Below, piece by piece: positions 44,254 through 56,500 of a stretch of 64,000 nt of DNA; the first letter of the stretch is position 1; every line of letters begins with the position of its first letter. A model generated the notes under the pieces. It saw nothing but the letters and a program-made list of their open reading frames with translations, was not told where the DNA came from and ran no database searches. The stretch is from Periplaneta americana (taxonomy: Eukaryota > Arthropoda > Insecta > Blattodea > Blattidae). The position numbers were made by a program, and so were the translations under genes. The stretch covers positions 3,895,501-3,959,500 of the forward strand of contig NW_027185502.1 in assembly GCF_040183065.1 (NCBI RefSeq), in the 5' to 3' direction.

Positions 44254-45005
44254 TTAATATTGTACTATTCTAATAGAACATAGTCATGAATATCTTTATA
44301 AAATCTCTATAACGTGATTTTTTCATAGTCAATTGTTAACAAATTTCAACTTCTGTTTAATTTTGTATAATAAAAATACTTGTGTCATTATTATACTTAC
44401 ATAAGAAGTTTATACTGTATTAAAGATATGAACTGTCAAATGCACAAAATGTTAAACGAACTTTTCATAATAACTAAGGAACGGATGAATACCGCTCTGA
44501 AAATGATTTTAAAATCGACAATGCACAATATTTAACGTCTGCACTGCAGAACTGTCAAAACAACCTTTTCAGCATGTTTAACGAGTTAAATTTCATACTG
44601 TGTCAGATTCATTTTATTACAAGGTCGGTACTAGACGGTATAACAAATATAGCATTGTTATAATTCGAACGTGCCGAAGCATCAAGCACAGGGATTATAT
44701 TGAAGGAGGGGTAGGAGGACTGTACCTTATGTCGATGTAGTTTTTGTTACTCTGACGTGAGAAATTTGAGGGAAAACGATTATGGATTAAAAATACTCAA
44801 ATCTAAATATGTTTTTTTTTTAGTTTAAAGGGGGTTCGAACCCCCTCCACTCTTTGCGTATGTCTCTGTTAGGACCTGATAATAATCACATCAGTGAAAA
44901 CGTTAGCTCAAATATAAATTTGTATTAAACATAAGTTGTGAAGGAAATAAAAACTTGTAAGTAAAATTATTTAAGCTAACGGAACCACAAAGTTAATCAA
45001 GCTTT
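44254..45005 (+). repeat. Direct duplication, copy 2 (empty site)
   Basis: See copy 1 at 42475-43455. The MITE is absent: CATAATAACTAAGGAACGG runs through the position where copy 1 carries GTCAGAAC and the insert. Confidence 0.85.
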
Positions 45006-47605
45006 GATTAAAGAGTGTTTATTGGCATAATGGAAGCGAGAGGATTACAGGATGGTGACTGGGAAGGTAAATTGAATGTAGGAAGAAAATTTCAATTGTA
45101 GTATAACAATCAGGCACAGGGAGATGATATATCTGTATATATAATTTGAACTGGTAATGGAAATTACGGGAAAACGGCTGAACGGATTTCAATAAATGAC
45201 CCCTCATTTTGAAGATTGGAACCCAAAGTTTAAAAAAAAAAAGTTTTCAGTGAAATTTCAATTTTCCTACATCATTTTCCTATTTTCCAAAATCCATCTT
45301 TCGTCAGTTTTGAGAACTAATTAATTGCATATCAGAATAAAACAAAACACACACTACAATAAACAATAGACTATTACACGGAGGCCATGACCTACAGGAT
45401 TGCTGACATAGAGTTCAGATGGCTCAGATTATTTCACATCATAATTCAATATGTCTATCTTTATTTGTGTAATTTTTTGATAATCTATAAAAAATAATTT
45501 ACAGGTCTGATTCTCTAGTCTTAGTCTGTAGTTTTCTGGGTACAGCTGTGTATTGGATATTAAGAACTACAAGAATAAGAATGTTTTATGACATTATTAC
45601 CATTAAAATGAAATATTATTATAGTTAATGCAACACATAATGATATACTGATGATATGAAAGTGAATCCTTTTGGGGCTTTAACTAAGTAGACGCAGAGA
45701 GAATATTTTATATTAGATCTTCATTTTTATAATTTACAGAGTAACGGCTATATATGTTACTGAAAACTATAAAACTTACGTAAGGTAACTATATTGTTAT
45801 TAAAATTGAAATACTTTTATAGTTATTAATCAAGTAGTGTGGGTCTTTTTCATATACAGTATTTAATGGCAGTGTGGTATAGATATGTATAATTATGATG
45901 TCTGATTCCCTAATTTTCCTTGGTAGTAATTGAGTCATGCTTCCTATTTTAGCTGCATCTTTAAACTGCATAAAAATTAATTTAATACTTCTTTGGTTTA
46001 ATAGATTAGATTTGTGATCGCTGCCAAACATATTTTGTTGTAGGGAAAATAGAATGCCATTTCACTTCTTGCTACCGTGATGAGTAAGTTTATTTTCCGC
46101 AACCAGCAACGAATGAAACACTGAAAGTGCTAACGATTTATGATGGACAATTTTATTTAGGGCGCATATAAGATTCTACAACTCTGACATATCATTCGCC
46201 TCATTTTCCGCATCTCAGCAATAGATTCCTCACAACAGCCTATCTTACAGAAAATATACGGGCTAACATTCATTGTTACACAAATTAATCCAGCAGTATT
46301 TGGTAGATCAGTATTGTCTGGAGGAAGCGCAAAAATTACAATTCCTAAGAAAAGACCAAAAGATATTACTTACTGGTAAAATAAGAGGCCTACAAGATTT
46401 TATAGTCTCTTGATCACCTCAGCAAGATCTCTTAGTGGGAAAAAGTGATTCTGCCCTCTACATTTCAGGGTAGTTCACGAAACATGCAGCAGCTATACCA
46501 AGATGCTAAGTCTTTTGTTCAAAGCATGACAAACCTTACATTTTCTTAAGTTTCACCTACAATCCCCAATGACCTGAATTAGCTACTGCATTACTCCCAC
46601 ATGAAAAACTCGCTTATCGTCCTGACATTGTTACTTGCGATTTCGCATTGAAACTCAAGAACTGGAGACGGATAAGTTCAAGAAAAAGTATTTGGTATAA
46701 AAAGAACATTCAGAGGCAGTATGTTTCACTATTATGGAAGCAAATAACTTTCAAAATGTCAAGTATTCTTCACTGAAAATAAATCTGAAAAAATTTTATT
46801 TGAACATCTCACGAACTTAGTTTGCAGCAGCATTTGCTGCACAAGCCACTAGTTTACATTTAAACCCGTGTAATGCTGTTTTACATTGACGACGTGCACT
46901 CTCGGGTGGAAAATACATTTGTGTCGACATTTCTTACAACTTCGCAACGTGGCGAAGGGTCGACGACTGCACAGGACTGGCTTTATTCCGCTGCAGTGCT
47001 GCAGTCTCGAGTTATCACGGCACTGCAGCTGCTCGCACCACGAGTCGATTATTTGGGAGGGGGGGGGTGCTGTGTAATTGTGCGCCAATGCGATATTAGG
47101 ATGACACATATCTATTCAAAAATCTGTTTTCTATTTATCAGCCTCAACTTTAAAATCTTGCGCTATTTTACATGATTTCATGCAGTCAAAATAAAACTGG
47201 AGTTTTTGTTCAGAGGTTCTGCAGTAATACGGAGGTTTGAGGGACACTGGGACTGAGTTTTGAAGCTTTTAATGTTTTCGATTAATTTATTTCAAATTCG
47301 GCAGGTTTGTTGTGTCTGTACATTTAAATAACAGTACCAAATTTCATCAAGTTTTATTCATTAATTACTAAGAGTGCTATGCATAGACATTTCGCTAGCC
47401 CGCGCTACGAATGTGCTAAACTAGCCCCGGCTATCGACTGATTACTTGTACAGGATTCATATCATATCCTATTGCTAACACTGATTTATGAATACGAAAA
47501 ACGTTAGTTCGCTGATCATACACTGGAAGTCCGCGCTAAGAATGTCTATGAATATGACCCATAGACATTAATTTTCATTTATTTTAATAATATTAAATTA
47601 ATATT
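45006..47605. other. Unassigned stretch with a GC-rich island
   Basis: Mostly AT-rich and featureless. The part at 46860-47110 is clearly GC-richer, with several CTGCAG sites, CG dinucleotides and frames open on both strands. No splice pair or known protein was recognised. Around 47382-47572 CATAGACATT-type ends flank CGCGCTA(C/A)GAATG-like segments in inverse orientation, a weak candidate inverted-repeat element. Confidence 0.35.
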
Positions 47606-48640
47606 CAATATGACTCGGTTAAGAGAGAAGTTTTATATGATATTCTTATTGAATTTGGTATTCTCAAGAAACTAGTTCGATTAATTAAAATGTGCCTCAG
47701 TAAAACTTACGGCAGAGTCCGTATAGGCCAGCTTCTGTCCGATGCTTTTCCAATTCACTGCGGGCTAAAGCACTGTCACCTTTACTTTTTAACTTCGCTC
47801 TAGAATATGCCATTAGAAAAGTTCAGGATAACAGAGAGGGTTTGGAATTGAATGGGATACATCAGCTTCTTGTCTATGCGGATGACGTGAATATGTTAGG
47901 ATAAAATCCAGAAACTATTAGGGAAAACACGGAAATTTTATTTGAGAAAGTAAAGAGATAGGTTTGGAAGTAAATTCAGAAAGAAAAAAAAGTATATGAT
48001 TATGTACGAAATGGAAATATAAAAATTGGAGGTGGAAAAATTCAAATATCTTGGAGCAATAGTAACAAAATATAAATGATACTCGGGAGGAAATTAAACG
48101 CAGAATAAATATGGGAAATGCCTGTTATTATTCGGTTGAAAAGCTTTTGTCATCTAGTCTGCTGTCAAAAAATCAGAAAGTTAGAATTTATAATACCGGT
48201 TGTTCTGTATGGTTGTGAAACTTGGACTCTCACTTTGTGAGAGGAATAGATGTTAAGGGTGTTTGAGAACAAGGTTCTTAGGAAAATATTTGGGGCAAAG
48301 AGGAATGAAGTTACAGGAAAATGGAGAAAGTTACACAACACAGAACTGCACGCATTGTATTCTTCACCTGACGTATTTAGGAATATTAAATCCAGACGTT
48401 TGGGATGGGCAGAGCATTTAGTATGTGTGAGCGAATCCAGAAATGCATATAGAGTGTTATTTAGGAGGCCAGAGGGAATAAGACTTTTGGGGAGGCGGAG
48501 ACGTAGATGGAAGGATAATATAAAAATGGATTTGATGGAGGTGGGATATGAAGATAGAGACTGGCTTAATCTTGCACAGAATAAAGACCAATGGCGGGCT
48601 TATGTGAGAGCGGCAATGAACCTGCGGGTTCCTTAAAAGC
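47606..48640 (+). pseudogene. RTE-like LINE copy c, reverse transcriptase to C-terminus
   Basis: The plus strand reads [20 protein letters not shown] sequence, [24 protein letters not shown] with a deletion, then [19 protein letters not shown] and [11 protein letters not shown] with YADD at 47875-47886. [20 protein letters not shown] and the shared C-terminus SESRNAYRVLFRRPEGIRLL to MNLRVP end at 48637. Small deletions and frameshifts (about 47773, 47900-48060, 48190) inactivate it. The 3' end is AAAGCCATTTGTAAATAAGT. Confidence 0.85.
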
Positions 48641-49185
48641 CATTTGTAAATAAGTAAGTAATTTTAAATTATGCGTAAATTCAAAATATAGTTCTAGCTG
48701 ACAGCTTCAGAATTGTTTTTGCTTTTAAACATTTTCTGTGAGGGACTTACATTCCATGATAAAGAAAACTGCGTATGGATTTTTAAATTTGAGAATTGGT
48801 TCACGAGATAAATATTTTCTTACAAATAATAATTTTTGCTTAATAATTTTCTTTAATTTTTTTAAAGTTAAAAATTCATGTCATGAAAAGTTTTCGGTAA
48901 AGAACTCATTCCATACACAGCTTTGTGTATTGGACTAAGCTGGTATTATTGCAAAGTTTCATGTAAATCGGAGCAAACGGAAGCCTTCAACATAAATGAT
49001 CGCATTAAGTTATGCAACTCCTGAAATAATAGCCGTTCTATGTTGACCAAAGCCCTAGTTTTGAGAAAACTTTATTTTTAGTGGGTGTGGTAGGTTTAAG
49101 AGAGCTGCGCGTAGCATCTTAAAAATGGTCACCAGAGCTTTAAAATTTGTAGGTGGGGATTGAATATAGGACAGAATGTTAAACA
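48641..49185. other. Unassigned stretch
   Basis: Nothing recognised. Confidence 0.4.
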
Positions 49186-49466
49186 AATTATGTTGTTGTT
49201 TAGTCAACTGTTCGAAGACAGGTTTGAACCTCACAAGTGACACCAACAAAGCACTGAGGCAACTAGACCAGGAGATAATGGGGTAGGGTGGTCAGTTACT
49301 TTTCCCCTCCATTGCAAACATCGCCGACTAGCTGCATATTACACTAGACAGACTTCAGATGCATACAAACAATTATTTTTCCTCTAACACATATCGTCAA
49401 GTGAGATGTACTGCCTGATAATAGATAGGCTATACATATCAGCCAGAACTTCAATCAGAGGATATA
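49186..49466 (+). repeat. Dispersed repeat F, copy 1
   Basis: About 280 bp from GTTGTTGTTTAGTCAACTGT to AACTTCAATCAGAGG, shared with 50340-50632. Core segments are TTTTCCCCTCCATTGCA and GTCAAGTGAGATGTACTG. Non-coding. Confidence 0.8.
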
Positions 49467-49467
49467 A

Positions 49468-49736
49468 ACAATTGAAGAGTTCGCGGGAAAAACGATGAAT
49501 GTCACAGTTTTGTTAAGGTTGATGTCATTATCTAATTCAATGGATCACTGCGAAATTTAATGTTGTTCTTATGAAAAATGGCAAAAAGGAGAATTATCAC
49601 CACGAATACAGTAATTTTTCCTTTATTTTCTATAGAAACAGCACTACATCTTGCAGTTATAGACTCAATTAGGTCATTATGTAATCCTTAACAGAAATGT
49701 GAAATTCATCGTTTTTCCCGCGAGCTCTTCAATTGT
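49468..49736. mobile_element. MITE with about 45-bp inverted ends
   Basis: ACAATTGAAGAGTTCGCGGG and, reversed, ACAATTGAAGAGCTCGCGGG pair on through AAAAACGATGAAT and beyond. The flanks are ATAA on both sides (49464-49467 and 49737-49740), a possible 4-bp duplication. It sits at the end of repeat F copy 1. No ORF; class not assigned. Confidence 0.7.
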
Positions 49737-50111
49737 ATAAGATAATTATTTATGGAAAGAAACAAAAATGTTTATTTTTACTATTTTGGCCAAAAATTCA
49801 GTCCTAGTGTCCCTCAAGGAAGAGTTTTCATGAAGATCCTAAATAAAAAATAGTGCAATAAGTAGTTAAAATATTTTGTATATTTGTTTCATTTCAGTAA
49901 GAAATCTTTACCAATATTCCTCTCATAAAACTAGAAAAATTTGTACGGAAGTGTGTTTAAAAATATCCTAATTTAGTTTACCCTCGAGCATATGGATGCT
50001 AGAGCCCGATAAAATGTTAAAGAAAAGAACATCCAAATTGGCTACTCGGAGGAGACTTTTTTAGAAAACGAGAACGAAAGGGCTGAGATTCCCGCATGCT
50101 TTACTATAAAT

Positions 50112-50255
50112 CATTCCACATTAAGAAAAAGTCATTGGTTTCAATGGACCTTGCAGAGCACATTGTGGAAGCTGTGGCAGGCAGGCGTTTCTGTGCCAAC
50201 TGATCATTTGATCGAACAGCCCTATATGCTCAATGCGTTTTTCTTAATGTGGAAT
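50112..50255. repeat. Inverted pair ATTCCACATTAAGAAAAA
   Basis: An 18-bp motif at about 50112 and its reverse complement at about 50238 enclose about 105 bp with GC-richer content. It may be a small inverted-repeat element. Borders and duplication are not clear. Confidence 0.45.
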
Positions 50256-50339
50256 AAGTCTATAGCAATCAGTAAAAAAAATGAGCTTCTCCACCATTCC
50301 TGACAGACTTTACGTGAGATAAAAGTTTTTGAGCCTATC

Positions 50340-50632
50340 AAAAGTTGTTGCTTTGTCAGCTGTCCGAAGACAGGTCTGAATCTCATAAGTGACACCAATA
50401 AGTCATCACTCATGAAGCAACTAAGCCGGAAGATAATTGGGTAGGTGACCAATTTCTTTTCCCCTCCATTGCATACATTGCCGACTAGCTACATATTACA
50501 TTAATCAGACTTCAGAATTATATGATACAAACAATTGTTCTTCCTCTGGCACATATTGTCAAGTGAGATGTACTGTCTGATAATAGATGTACATATCAGC
50601 CAGAACCTCAATCAGAGGTACTATCAAAAGTG
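50340..50632 (+). repeat. Dispersed repeat F, copy 2
   Basis: Same repeat as 49186-49466, without the MITE; it ends ACCTCAATCAGAGGTACTATC. Confidence 0.8.
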
Positions 50633-51049
50633 GCTGGGAATATTTCAGCCTTAATTCCGCAGTAGCCAACGACTGGACAAGAAGTGTATGGTTACAGAAG
50701 TAAGAGAATTGATAACTTGAGTTGTCAAACGAAAAGACGAATAAAGGATTATGAGAATAAATAAATAGGTCTATACAAATCAGTTTGCTATTATATCACT
50801 GTCTCTATAGCACTGATGAATTCTTAGAGTTGCTCTATCTTAGATCTTGTCTTCAAGATAATTCAGAGTAGTTAGATGAGGAGTCTATTCTACAATTTTA
50901 CAAGTATTTGGTTTACACACTGCAAATGGTCCTTTTAGCTGAAGTTGGCTCAGCCTATAGTTTTCTAAAATTAAGTTCCAGATTTTGTGTATTTGTATTT
51001 AATATTATAGTCATTTATTATATTTAATACAGCACTGACGAAAACGAAA

Positions 51050-51170
51050 ATAATGGCTTTTAAAGGAAAGGACCCAGTGAACTCAAAAATTGTAGTTGAT
51101 GTTAAAATTTTCAAGCAGACGTCACATTTTAACAGTCCAGGTTACAATGTTTATTATAAGAAGGGTATAC
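51050..51170 (+). pseudogene. LINE reverse transcriptase fragment (MAFKGKDPV segment)
   Basis: MAFKGKDPVNSKIVVDVKIF then QTSHFNSPGYNVYYKKG resembles the (T)MAF.GK.PVRSKIVI....EQV..FNYLG..ISY segment found just after the YADD domain in an insect LINE group. Only about 35-40 residues match and the frame then diverges. Confidence 0.55.
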
Positions 51171-51469
51171 ATGCAGATGGGGCTCATTGCAATTTTACGA
51201 AAAATTGGTTTATTGGCTCCGTCTATAGCATTTTCAGAGGACTTTCATTTAACATAAAGTGAACTGGAAAAAAAAAAAAAAAAGACTAACAGCGATTAGT
51301 TCATTTTAAAAAACACTGAAATTTAAGGGGACCTGGTAAGCCAAAAAATCTTGAATTTTTCATTTTTCATTTATCTTTCAGATGAGCCATGATTTAAGTT
51401 TGTATCTTATTCCTAAGTATGTTTTTTTTTTTCGGTTTAAATGAACAGTGACATTTAAGTGGGCATGTC

Positions 51470-52246
51470 CATAGGCGGAGAGAGAACCATTTCCTTGGGG
51501 AGGCAAAGGAAGACATAATTAATTACCTCCTCCTCCGTTATAGCTTGACCGTGGTACAGTATATTGGAATATGATCAGTTAATAAAGGTATTTTCGGGGG
51601 GAGGGGCATGTTTTTTTACAGTGTTACATCCATATCGGCGATGTTTCAAACCGAGTTGTATAGGGCTTGAACTGTAGGTCTGCTACAAATTATAATAGGG
51701 CATAACTTAAAACAATCTCCCTCTTTTTCTCTCTCGTGCAGAAACACATGCATACATCAATAAAACTACGTAACAGTGCTAACAGAAATATTTTTATATG
51801 AAGCTTACCTTCCGAAGATATATGAAATGTAATTTCTAATAATTATTTTATTTAATCTCATTTTTTAAGTTTACACATTATACTGGGATCACTTTTCTTT
51901 TTCCTGCATTGTCGTGCAGTATGTTATTCATACATTTCGAAGTGGTGGCCTCAACAACTGCAGACTTCAAAGACAATAGTATAGGCTGTTACGAAAGAAA
52001 CATTACAGTGCTTCCATTCCTCAAATGAGGTAGTATAGGAATTCCTATACATTCAGAAATTTAAAATAAATACAGTATTATAGTCCAGGCACATGATCAG
52101 AAGACATTAATTCATCAATTTAAGCACAAAAACTTAATCAAAAACAAAAAAAAAAGATCTTTTGAATTCAGTAGAATAATAGAAAAAAAAAAAAAAGAGA
52201 TCAGACAAGTTGGGGGGGGGCAGTGGCCCCCATTACTCCGCCTATG
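51470..52246. mobile_element. hAT-type element B (CATAGGCGGAG ends), TSD GGC(A/T)TGTC
   Basis: The ends CATAGGCGGAG/CTCCGCCTATG are flanked by GGCATGTC (51462-51469) and GGCTTGTC (52247-52254). Length 777 bp, no ORF. It is collinear with element A (19462-24044) minus A's insertions, so it gives the uninterrupted structure, including the target sites used by element C and the fold-back element. Confidence 0.88.
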
Positions 52247-52288
52247 GGCTTGTCTCCTGTTCATCTAGCACACTACCACAGTCTACTA

Positions 52289-52451
52289 TATACAGTCACG
52301 AAGCTTGAGTTTTGAGGGTGCTAGAAACAATAGACTGTGACTGTACTATTTTGTATTGCCTGTAATGAGGCGATATTAGCGATCCTAGTGGTGAGCAACT
52401 ATCTAAGGTTTGCATATTTACTACGTATTGAGCTTCCCGACTGTATATACT
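52289..52451. repeat. Inverted pair TATATACAGTC / GACTGTATATA near the Mutator-like gene
   Basis: TATATACAGTCACGAAGCTT at 52289 and, reversed, TATATACAGTCGGGAAGCTC ending at 52451 are inverse copies. They lie about 240 bp upstream of the Mutator-like start codon, so they may be part of the terminal inverted repeat of that element, itself folded, or a small separate MITE. Confidence 0.5.
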
Positions 52452-52689
52452 AGACTGATACTACTATGTTAGTTTCAAATTTTGCGCCTTATGTGCGAAA
52501 TTTTTTCATTGTAGGGAATTTATGTGTATTGGCACACCTGGTTTATCGTCTGTGCTTTGTTTCGTAGCAACGGATTTGTTTACAGTGTTGTGATGTTATA
52601 CACGTGCTGTACGGAGTTCTATTATTAATTGTGTTAGGATACAGTTCAATTGCATTATAGAGGTGCATTTTGTGATATTTTCTTACAAT

Positions 52690-53850
52690 ATGGGTTACAA
52701 AAGTAGCTTGAAAGTATTTAAGAAGAGAAGAAATGTTGGTAAACGTAAGAACTCTGTTAGTAAGGTGAATTCTAACCTACAACCCTCTAGCACACGTGGT
52801 CAGTGTGAATCTGTAAATAGTGGCTGTGCATCAGGAAAGAAACTTGAAGATTCTAAAATCAGATATGAAACCCTCAAACAAGAACACAGTGTTAGTGATA
52901 CCAATGGGGTTATAGATGTTGGCATATTATCTAGTGTACTGCAAAATAATGTATTCTGTAAAGGCTGTGGCAAAGGTGGGATATCTCTTGAGGTAAAAGA
53001 GCACATTGGTCTTGCTGCAGAATTAGTTTTAAAATGTAAATACTGTGAGTATGGTGTAAATTTTTACAACTCTTCATCTATTGATATTTCAAAGATAAAC
53101 CCAATAACATGTAAACTCTACACAATAAATGTTAGACTATGTATGGCCTTAGGGCTATAGGAAAAGGTAAGACAGGTGGAGAGACTTTATGCGGCATTTT
53201 GAATTTGCCACCTCCTCCAACCAGGTCTACTAGATATAACATAATAATTGGATCTGCGATTGAAAATGTTGCATTACATAACATGAAGGTTGCTGTGGAA
53301 GAAGCAGTTGCAGAAAATGATAATGTCAGAGGCATATCAGCTGCCTTTGATGGGACGTGGCAGAAAAGGGGTCACATTTCACTAAATGGCGTTGTGACGG
53401 CAACTAGTGTGGACACTGGCAAGGTAATTGATGTTGCTATATTATCAAAACATTGTAGGTGTGAAGGTAGAACAACAAATAAACATGAAACCGATTGTGA
53501 ATGTAATTACAGTGGGTCAAGTGGTGGAGTGGAGGTTGCAGGTGTGACGAACATTTTCAATCGGTCACTCAGTTCATATAATGTGAGATATGTGAAATAT
53601 TTAGGAGATGGGACTCTAAGTCATTCATTGCTGTTGAGGAATTGAAACCACATGGGAATGACGTACAAATTAGAAAATTAGAGTGCATAGGCCACATACA
53701 GAAGAGAATGGGCATTTTGAGGAGACTGAAAACCAGTGTGAAGGGACAAAAATTATCGGATGGTAAGGGTTTATTAGGAAAGGGGAGGCTAACTGACTCA
53801 GTTATAGACAAAATTCAAAACTATTACGGCATGGCCATAAGACTTCTATT
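52690..53850 (+). pseudogene. Mutator-like transposase, 5' half
   Basis: The ATG at 52690 starts MGYKSSLKVFKKRRNVGKRK. A treble-clef-like pair FCKGCGKGG and CKYCEYGVNF follows. After a frameshift near 53140 come YGLRAIGKGKTGGETLCGIL, then AAFDGTWQKRGHISLNGVVT, where the D is the likely first catalytic acid. After another near 53610 come KYLGDGDSKSF (second acid), KPHGNDVQIRKLECIGHIQK and GLLGKGRLTDSVIDKIQNYY. The rest is missing. The missing 3' half is what the copy at 24985-25912 retains, although they are different insertions. Confidence 0.78.
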
Positions 53851-54410
53851 TACTATTTTCCCGAAACACATAACCACAGTGGACCATATGACGATTCACC
53901 ACTGTTATTCTCATCCCAACCGACACTTGAGACAGGCATTGACAAGAACCGAGTTCTGAATGGGAGAAGTGAAGGCTGATGGGTGGGGGAATACCTGCTA
54001 GGCCACGAGGCCACAAGAAATGTATCTCAGTTTCAGCTTTCCCAGTGCAACCATAAAACCCGGGGAAATGCAGAAGCCAGACACGGCATGAGTGATCCTG
54101 GCTTCAGGAACAAATTTTACTGCAAGACAGGTCTATATACATCACAAGGTTTTCTACTTCTACAACTCTATATGCTTCATTGAAAGAACTAATATAATAG
54201 CTATGATATATACGACTAAAAACCACTAAAATTTTGAGTTTAAGAAAACAAAGTGACTGAGGCCCAGCCTCACTTGCCTCAGCCAATCAGCCGCCACTGT
54301 ACAAATCTACCAACATGGAATTTCATCTCAGACTAAAACCTGTCTTGACCCTTTATACCCATTGGTGACTGCACATGATAAGGTCGCAGGGCAGATCTTG
54401 CCTCCTCTGC
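53851..54410. other. Unassigned stretch; possible hAT right end near 54298
   Basis: No gene recognised. CAATCAGCCGCCACTG ending near 54298 has the form of a CAGTGGCGGC-type hAT terminus. No partner end was found. Confidence 0.35.
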
Positions 54411-54425
54411 TATACCAGATAATGT

Positions 54426-55567
54426 TGTTGTTTTCTAATGCCAGGCTTTTGACAGTAAAGTCATTTGACCTCTCCCACTTCAATATTTTTCAAAGATATT
54501 ATCATGGCCAGCCACTGAAGCACAGATTTTGAGGTGTTCCGAATCCATTTCTTGGTTTGAGTTGCACAATGGGCAGTTAGGGGACTGATATATTCCAATT
54601 CTATGCAGGTGTTTGGCCAAACAATCATGGCCTGTTGCCAATCTAAATGCAGCTACAGACGATTTTCGTGGTAAATCGGGAATTAACTGTGGATTTTGAT
54701 GCAGAGAGTTCCATTTTTTTCCCTTAAGATTGTGTTATCAAATTTTGTTTGTTGAAGTCTAAATATGTAGATTTAATAAATCTTTTAACAGAGTAATACG
54801 TAGATTTAGTAACAGGTCTGTAAGTAGCAGTGCTGCCCTTCTTTGCTAAAGCATCCGCATTCTCGTTTCCCAGGATTCCACAATGGGATGGTATCCATTG
54901 GGATACAATTCTTTTATTGAGTGATATTAATTGAGAGAGCATTTTAGTTATTTCTGCTGTTTGAGATGAAGGTGTGTGTTTAGAGACTATTGATAGAATA
55001 GCTGCTTTGGAGTCTGACAATATAACTGCATTCTTAAATTTATTGATGTGGCATAGAAGATTCCTGAGACTTTCACGTATTGCAATTATTTCACACTCAA
55101 AACTTGTTGTCCCATATCCAAGAGATCTATAAAGTAAGAAGAGACAGTACGTAACACCTGCACCGGCACCTTGTTCTCTGGAGATCAAGGATCTGTCGGT
55201 GTATAAATGAAGCCAGTTTTGTGGAGGGTACCTAATATTAATTGTGTCTAAAGACAATTGTTCCATTATTTCAGTGTTTACTTCTGATATCAGTATTTCT
55301 TCTGTTAAATTTAGATTATATTCTATATTTAATAGAGTTAAGGGGTTTGGTTTAATTTGTAAGTTTTCTTTTAAATTTGGGATATTGATTTTCTGTTTTA
55401 ATTCTTGAACAATGGATATGAAACTTTTTTGAGTTTTCAATCTACAGAGAGGACTGTATGAATGCCAATTGTTTCCTGGTAACCTGATAAGTTTTTCATA
55501 TTGAATCAGTGCTTTTTCTTCTATTGTCATTTTGATGCTGTTAATATTGGTGAGGAGTCTCATACAA
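54426..55567 (-). mobile_element. 5'-truncated LINE with RNase H domain, 15-bp TSD
   Basis: It is flanked by exact TATACCAGATAATGT (54411-54425 and 55568-55582). On the minus strand the insertion starts inside ORF2 downstream of the RT and runs to the 3' end, a typical truncated target-primed insertion. The 3' end carries AAAACAACAAC next to the duplication. Confidence 0.9.
54724..55563 (-). pseudogene. LINE ORF2 C-terminal part: RNase H (I/R1-type superfamily)
   Basis: About 279 residues are open from the truncation point. RNase H residues are visible in order: WLHLYTDRSL (D), FECEIIAIRESL (E), VILSDSKAAILS (D) and GNENADALAKKG (D), with WIPSHCGI between the last two. Beyond the stop at 54724 the same strand continues as PDLPRKSSVAALRLATGHDC, LAKHLHRIGIYQSPNCPLCN and MDSEHLKICASV, the CCHC-like terminal domain of these LINEs. 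The stop and the 5' truncation make it non-functional. Confidence 0.85.
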
Positions 55568-55582
55568 TATACCAGATAATGT

Positions 55583-56300
55583 GTAGTACATTATTAAAAG
55601 ATTATGGGCAAAATGAACTAGAAAAGCAACTCAGCTAAAATTTTAAATATGTATGACGACACTTACTTCTCAGGAAAGTGAATGGTGGGTAATGTAATTA
55701 ACATGAAGATTAAAGCCGTATAGAATCCTCAGAAATTAAATTTTTACATACAATAAAAGGATGCTCATGAGTGGACCAGATTAGAAATGAAATAAGAAAA
55801 TAATTAGAACACGAACCTGTCAATGAGCAGATAAAATATGAACCAAAGTGGAGTGAACATGTGAAGAGGATGAACAGTGGTCAGCATGGAAATGTCGGAC
55901 ACATTATAGAAGAGATTTGGTAAATGTTGGAGTACTGAGCCAGGACAGTCCACGAAGATGAATATGGCGATATACTCTTGTGTATTATCTAACTCTCTAT
56001 TAGTTTGTAAATATGACATGTCCCATGATCTAGTGCATGTAATAAATGGTTATGGTTACGATCAGGGCGCGGATTTTGATGACATGTCACCTTTCTTTTT
56101 TTTTACATTCTTTGCAATGCCTGTAAATAAATACATTTTGGATATGAGCTGCTGGTTACAGAAATGTAGAGTTTTTGTCATTCTTAGGTCATTTTTCGCT
56201 GTTTTAATTCTTTGAAGTCATTTTTTTAAATTTAGAGAGCTTTTTTTATCATTTTTCAATTTTAAAATGATTTTTTTTAGTAGGCCTAATTTAAGCTAGT
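55583..56300. other. Unassigned stretch
   Basis: Nothing recognised. Confidence 0.4.
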
Positions 56301-56304
56301 CTTC

Positions 56305-56500
56305 AATGACGAAGTAAAATTTCCCAATATAGAAAAACTCGCAAAATTAGTACTGACACTACTTCATTCAAACGCAGAACTTGGAAGGATTTTTTCGATA
56401 GTCATGTCAAAAGGAAGAGGAGAATAGAATAGCACATGAAGCTCTCAGCTAAGTTGTACGCTTTGCTTCCAAATAAAAGAATTGAACTAGAGCACCTTTG
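56305..56500 (+). pseudogene. hAT transposase C-terminal fragment (ZBED/ZMYM-like)
   Basis: The plus strand reads KFPNIEKLAKLVLTLLHSNA then ELGRIFSIVMSK, matching the hAT dimerisation domain (FP.L..LA...L.LPHSNA..ERIFS.V). In another frame comes MKLSAKLYALLPNKRIELEH, the helix that normally follows. It is frameshifted and isolated, and belongs to a lineage different from hAT-1 and hAT-P1. Confidence 0.6.

Noticed and set aside
45789-46031. 80-residue minus-strand frame
   Set aside because: Low-complexity Ile-rich composition, no motif and no splice sites.
52289-52451. Paired terminal repeats of a complete Mutator-like element
   Set aside because: Both inverse copies lie upstream of the gene; no matching end was found downstream, so a complete element cannot be claimed.
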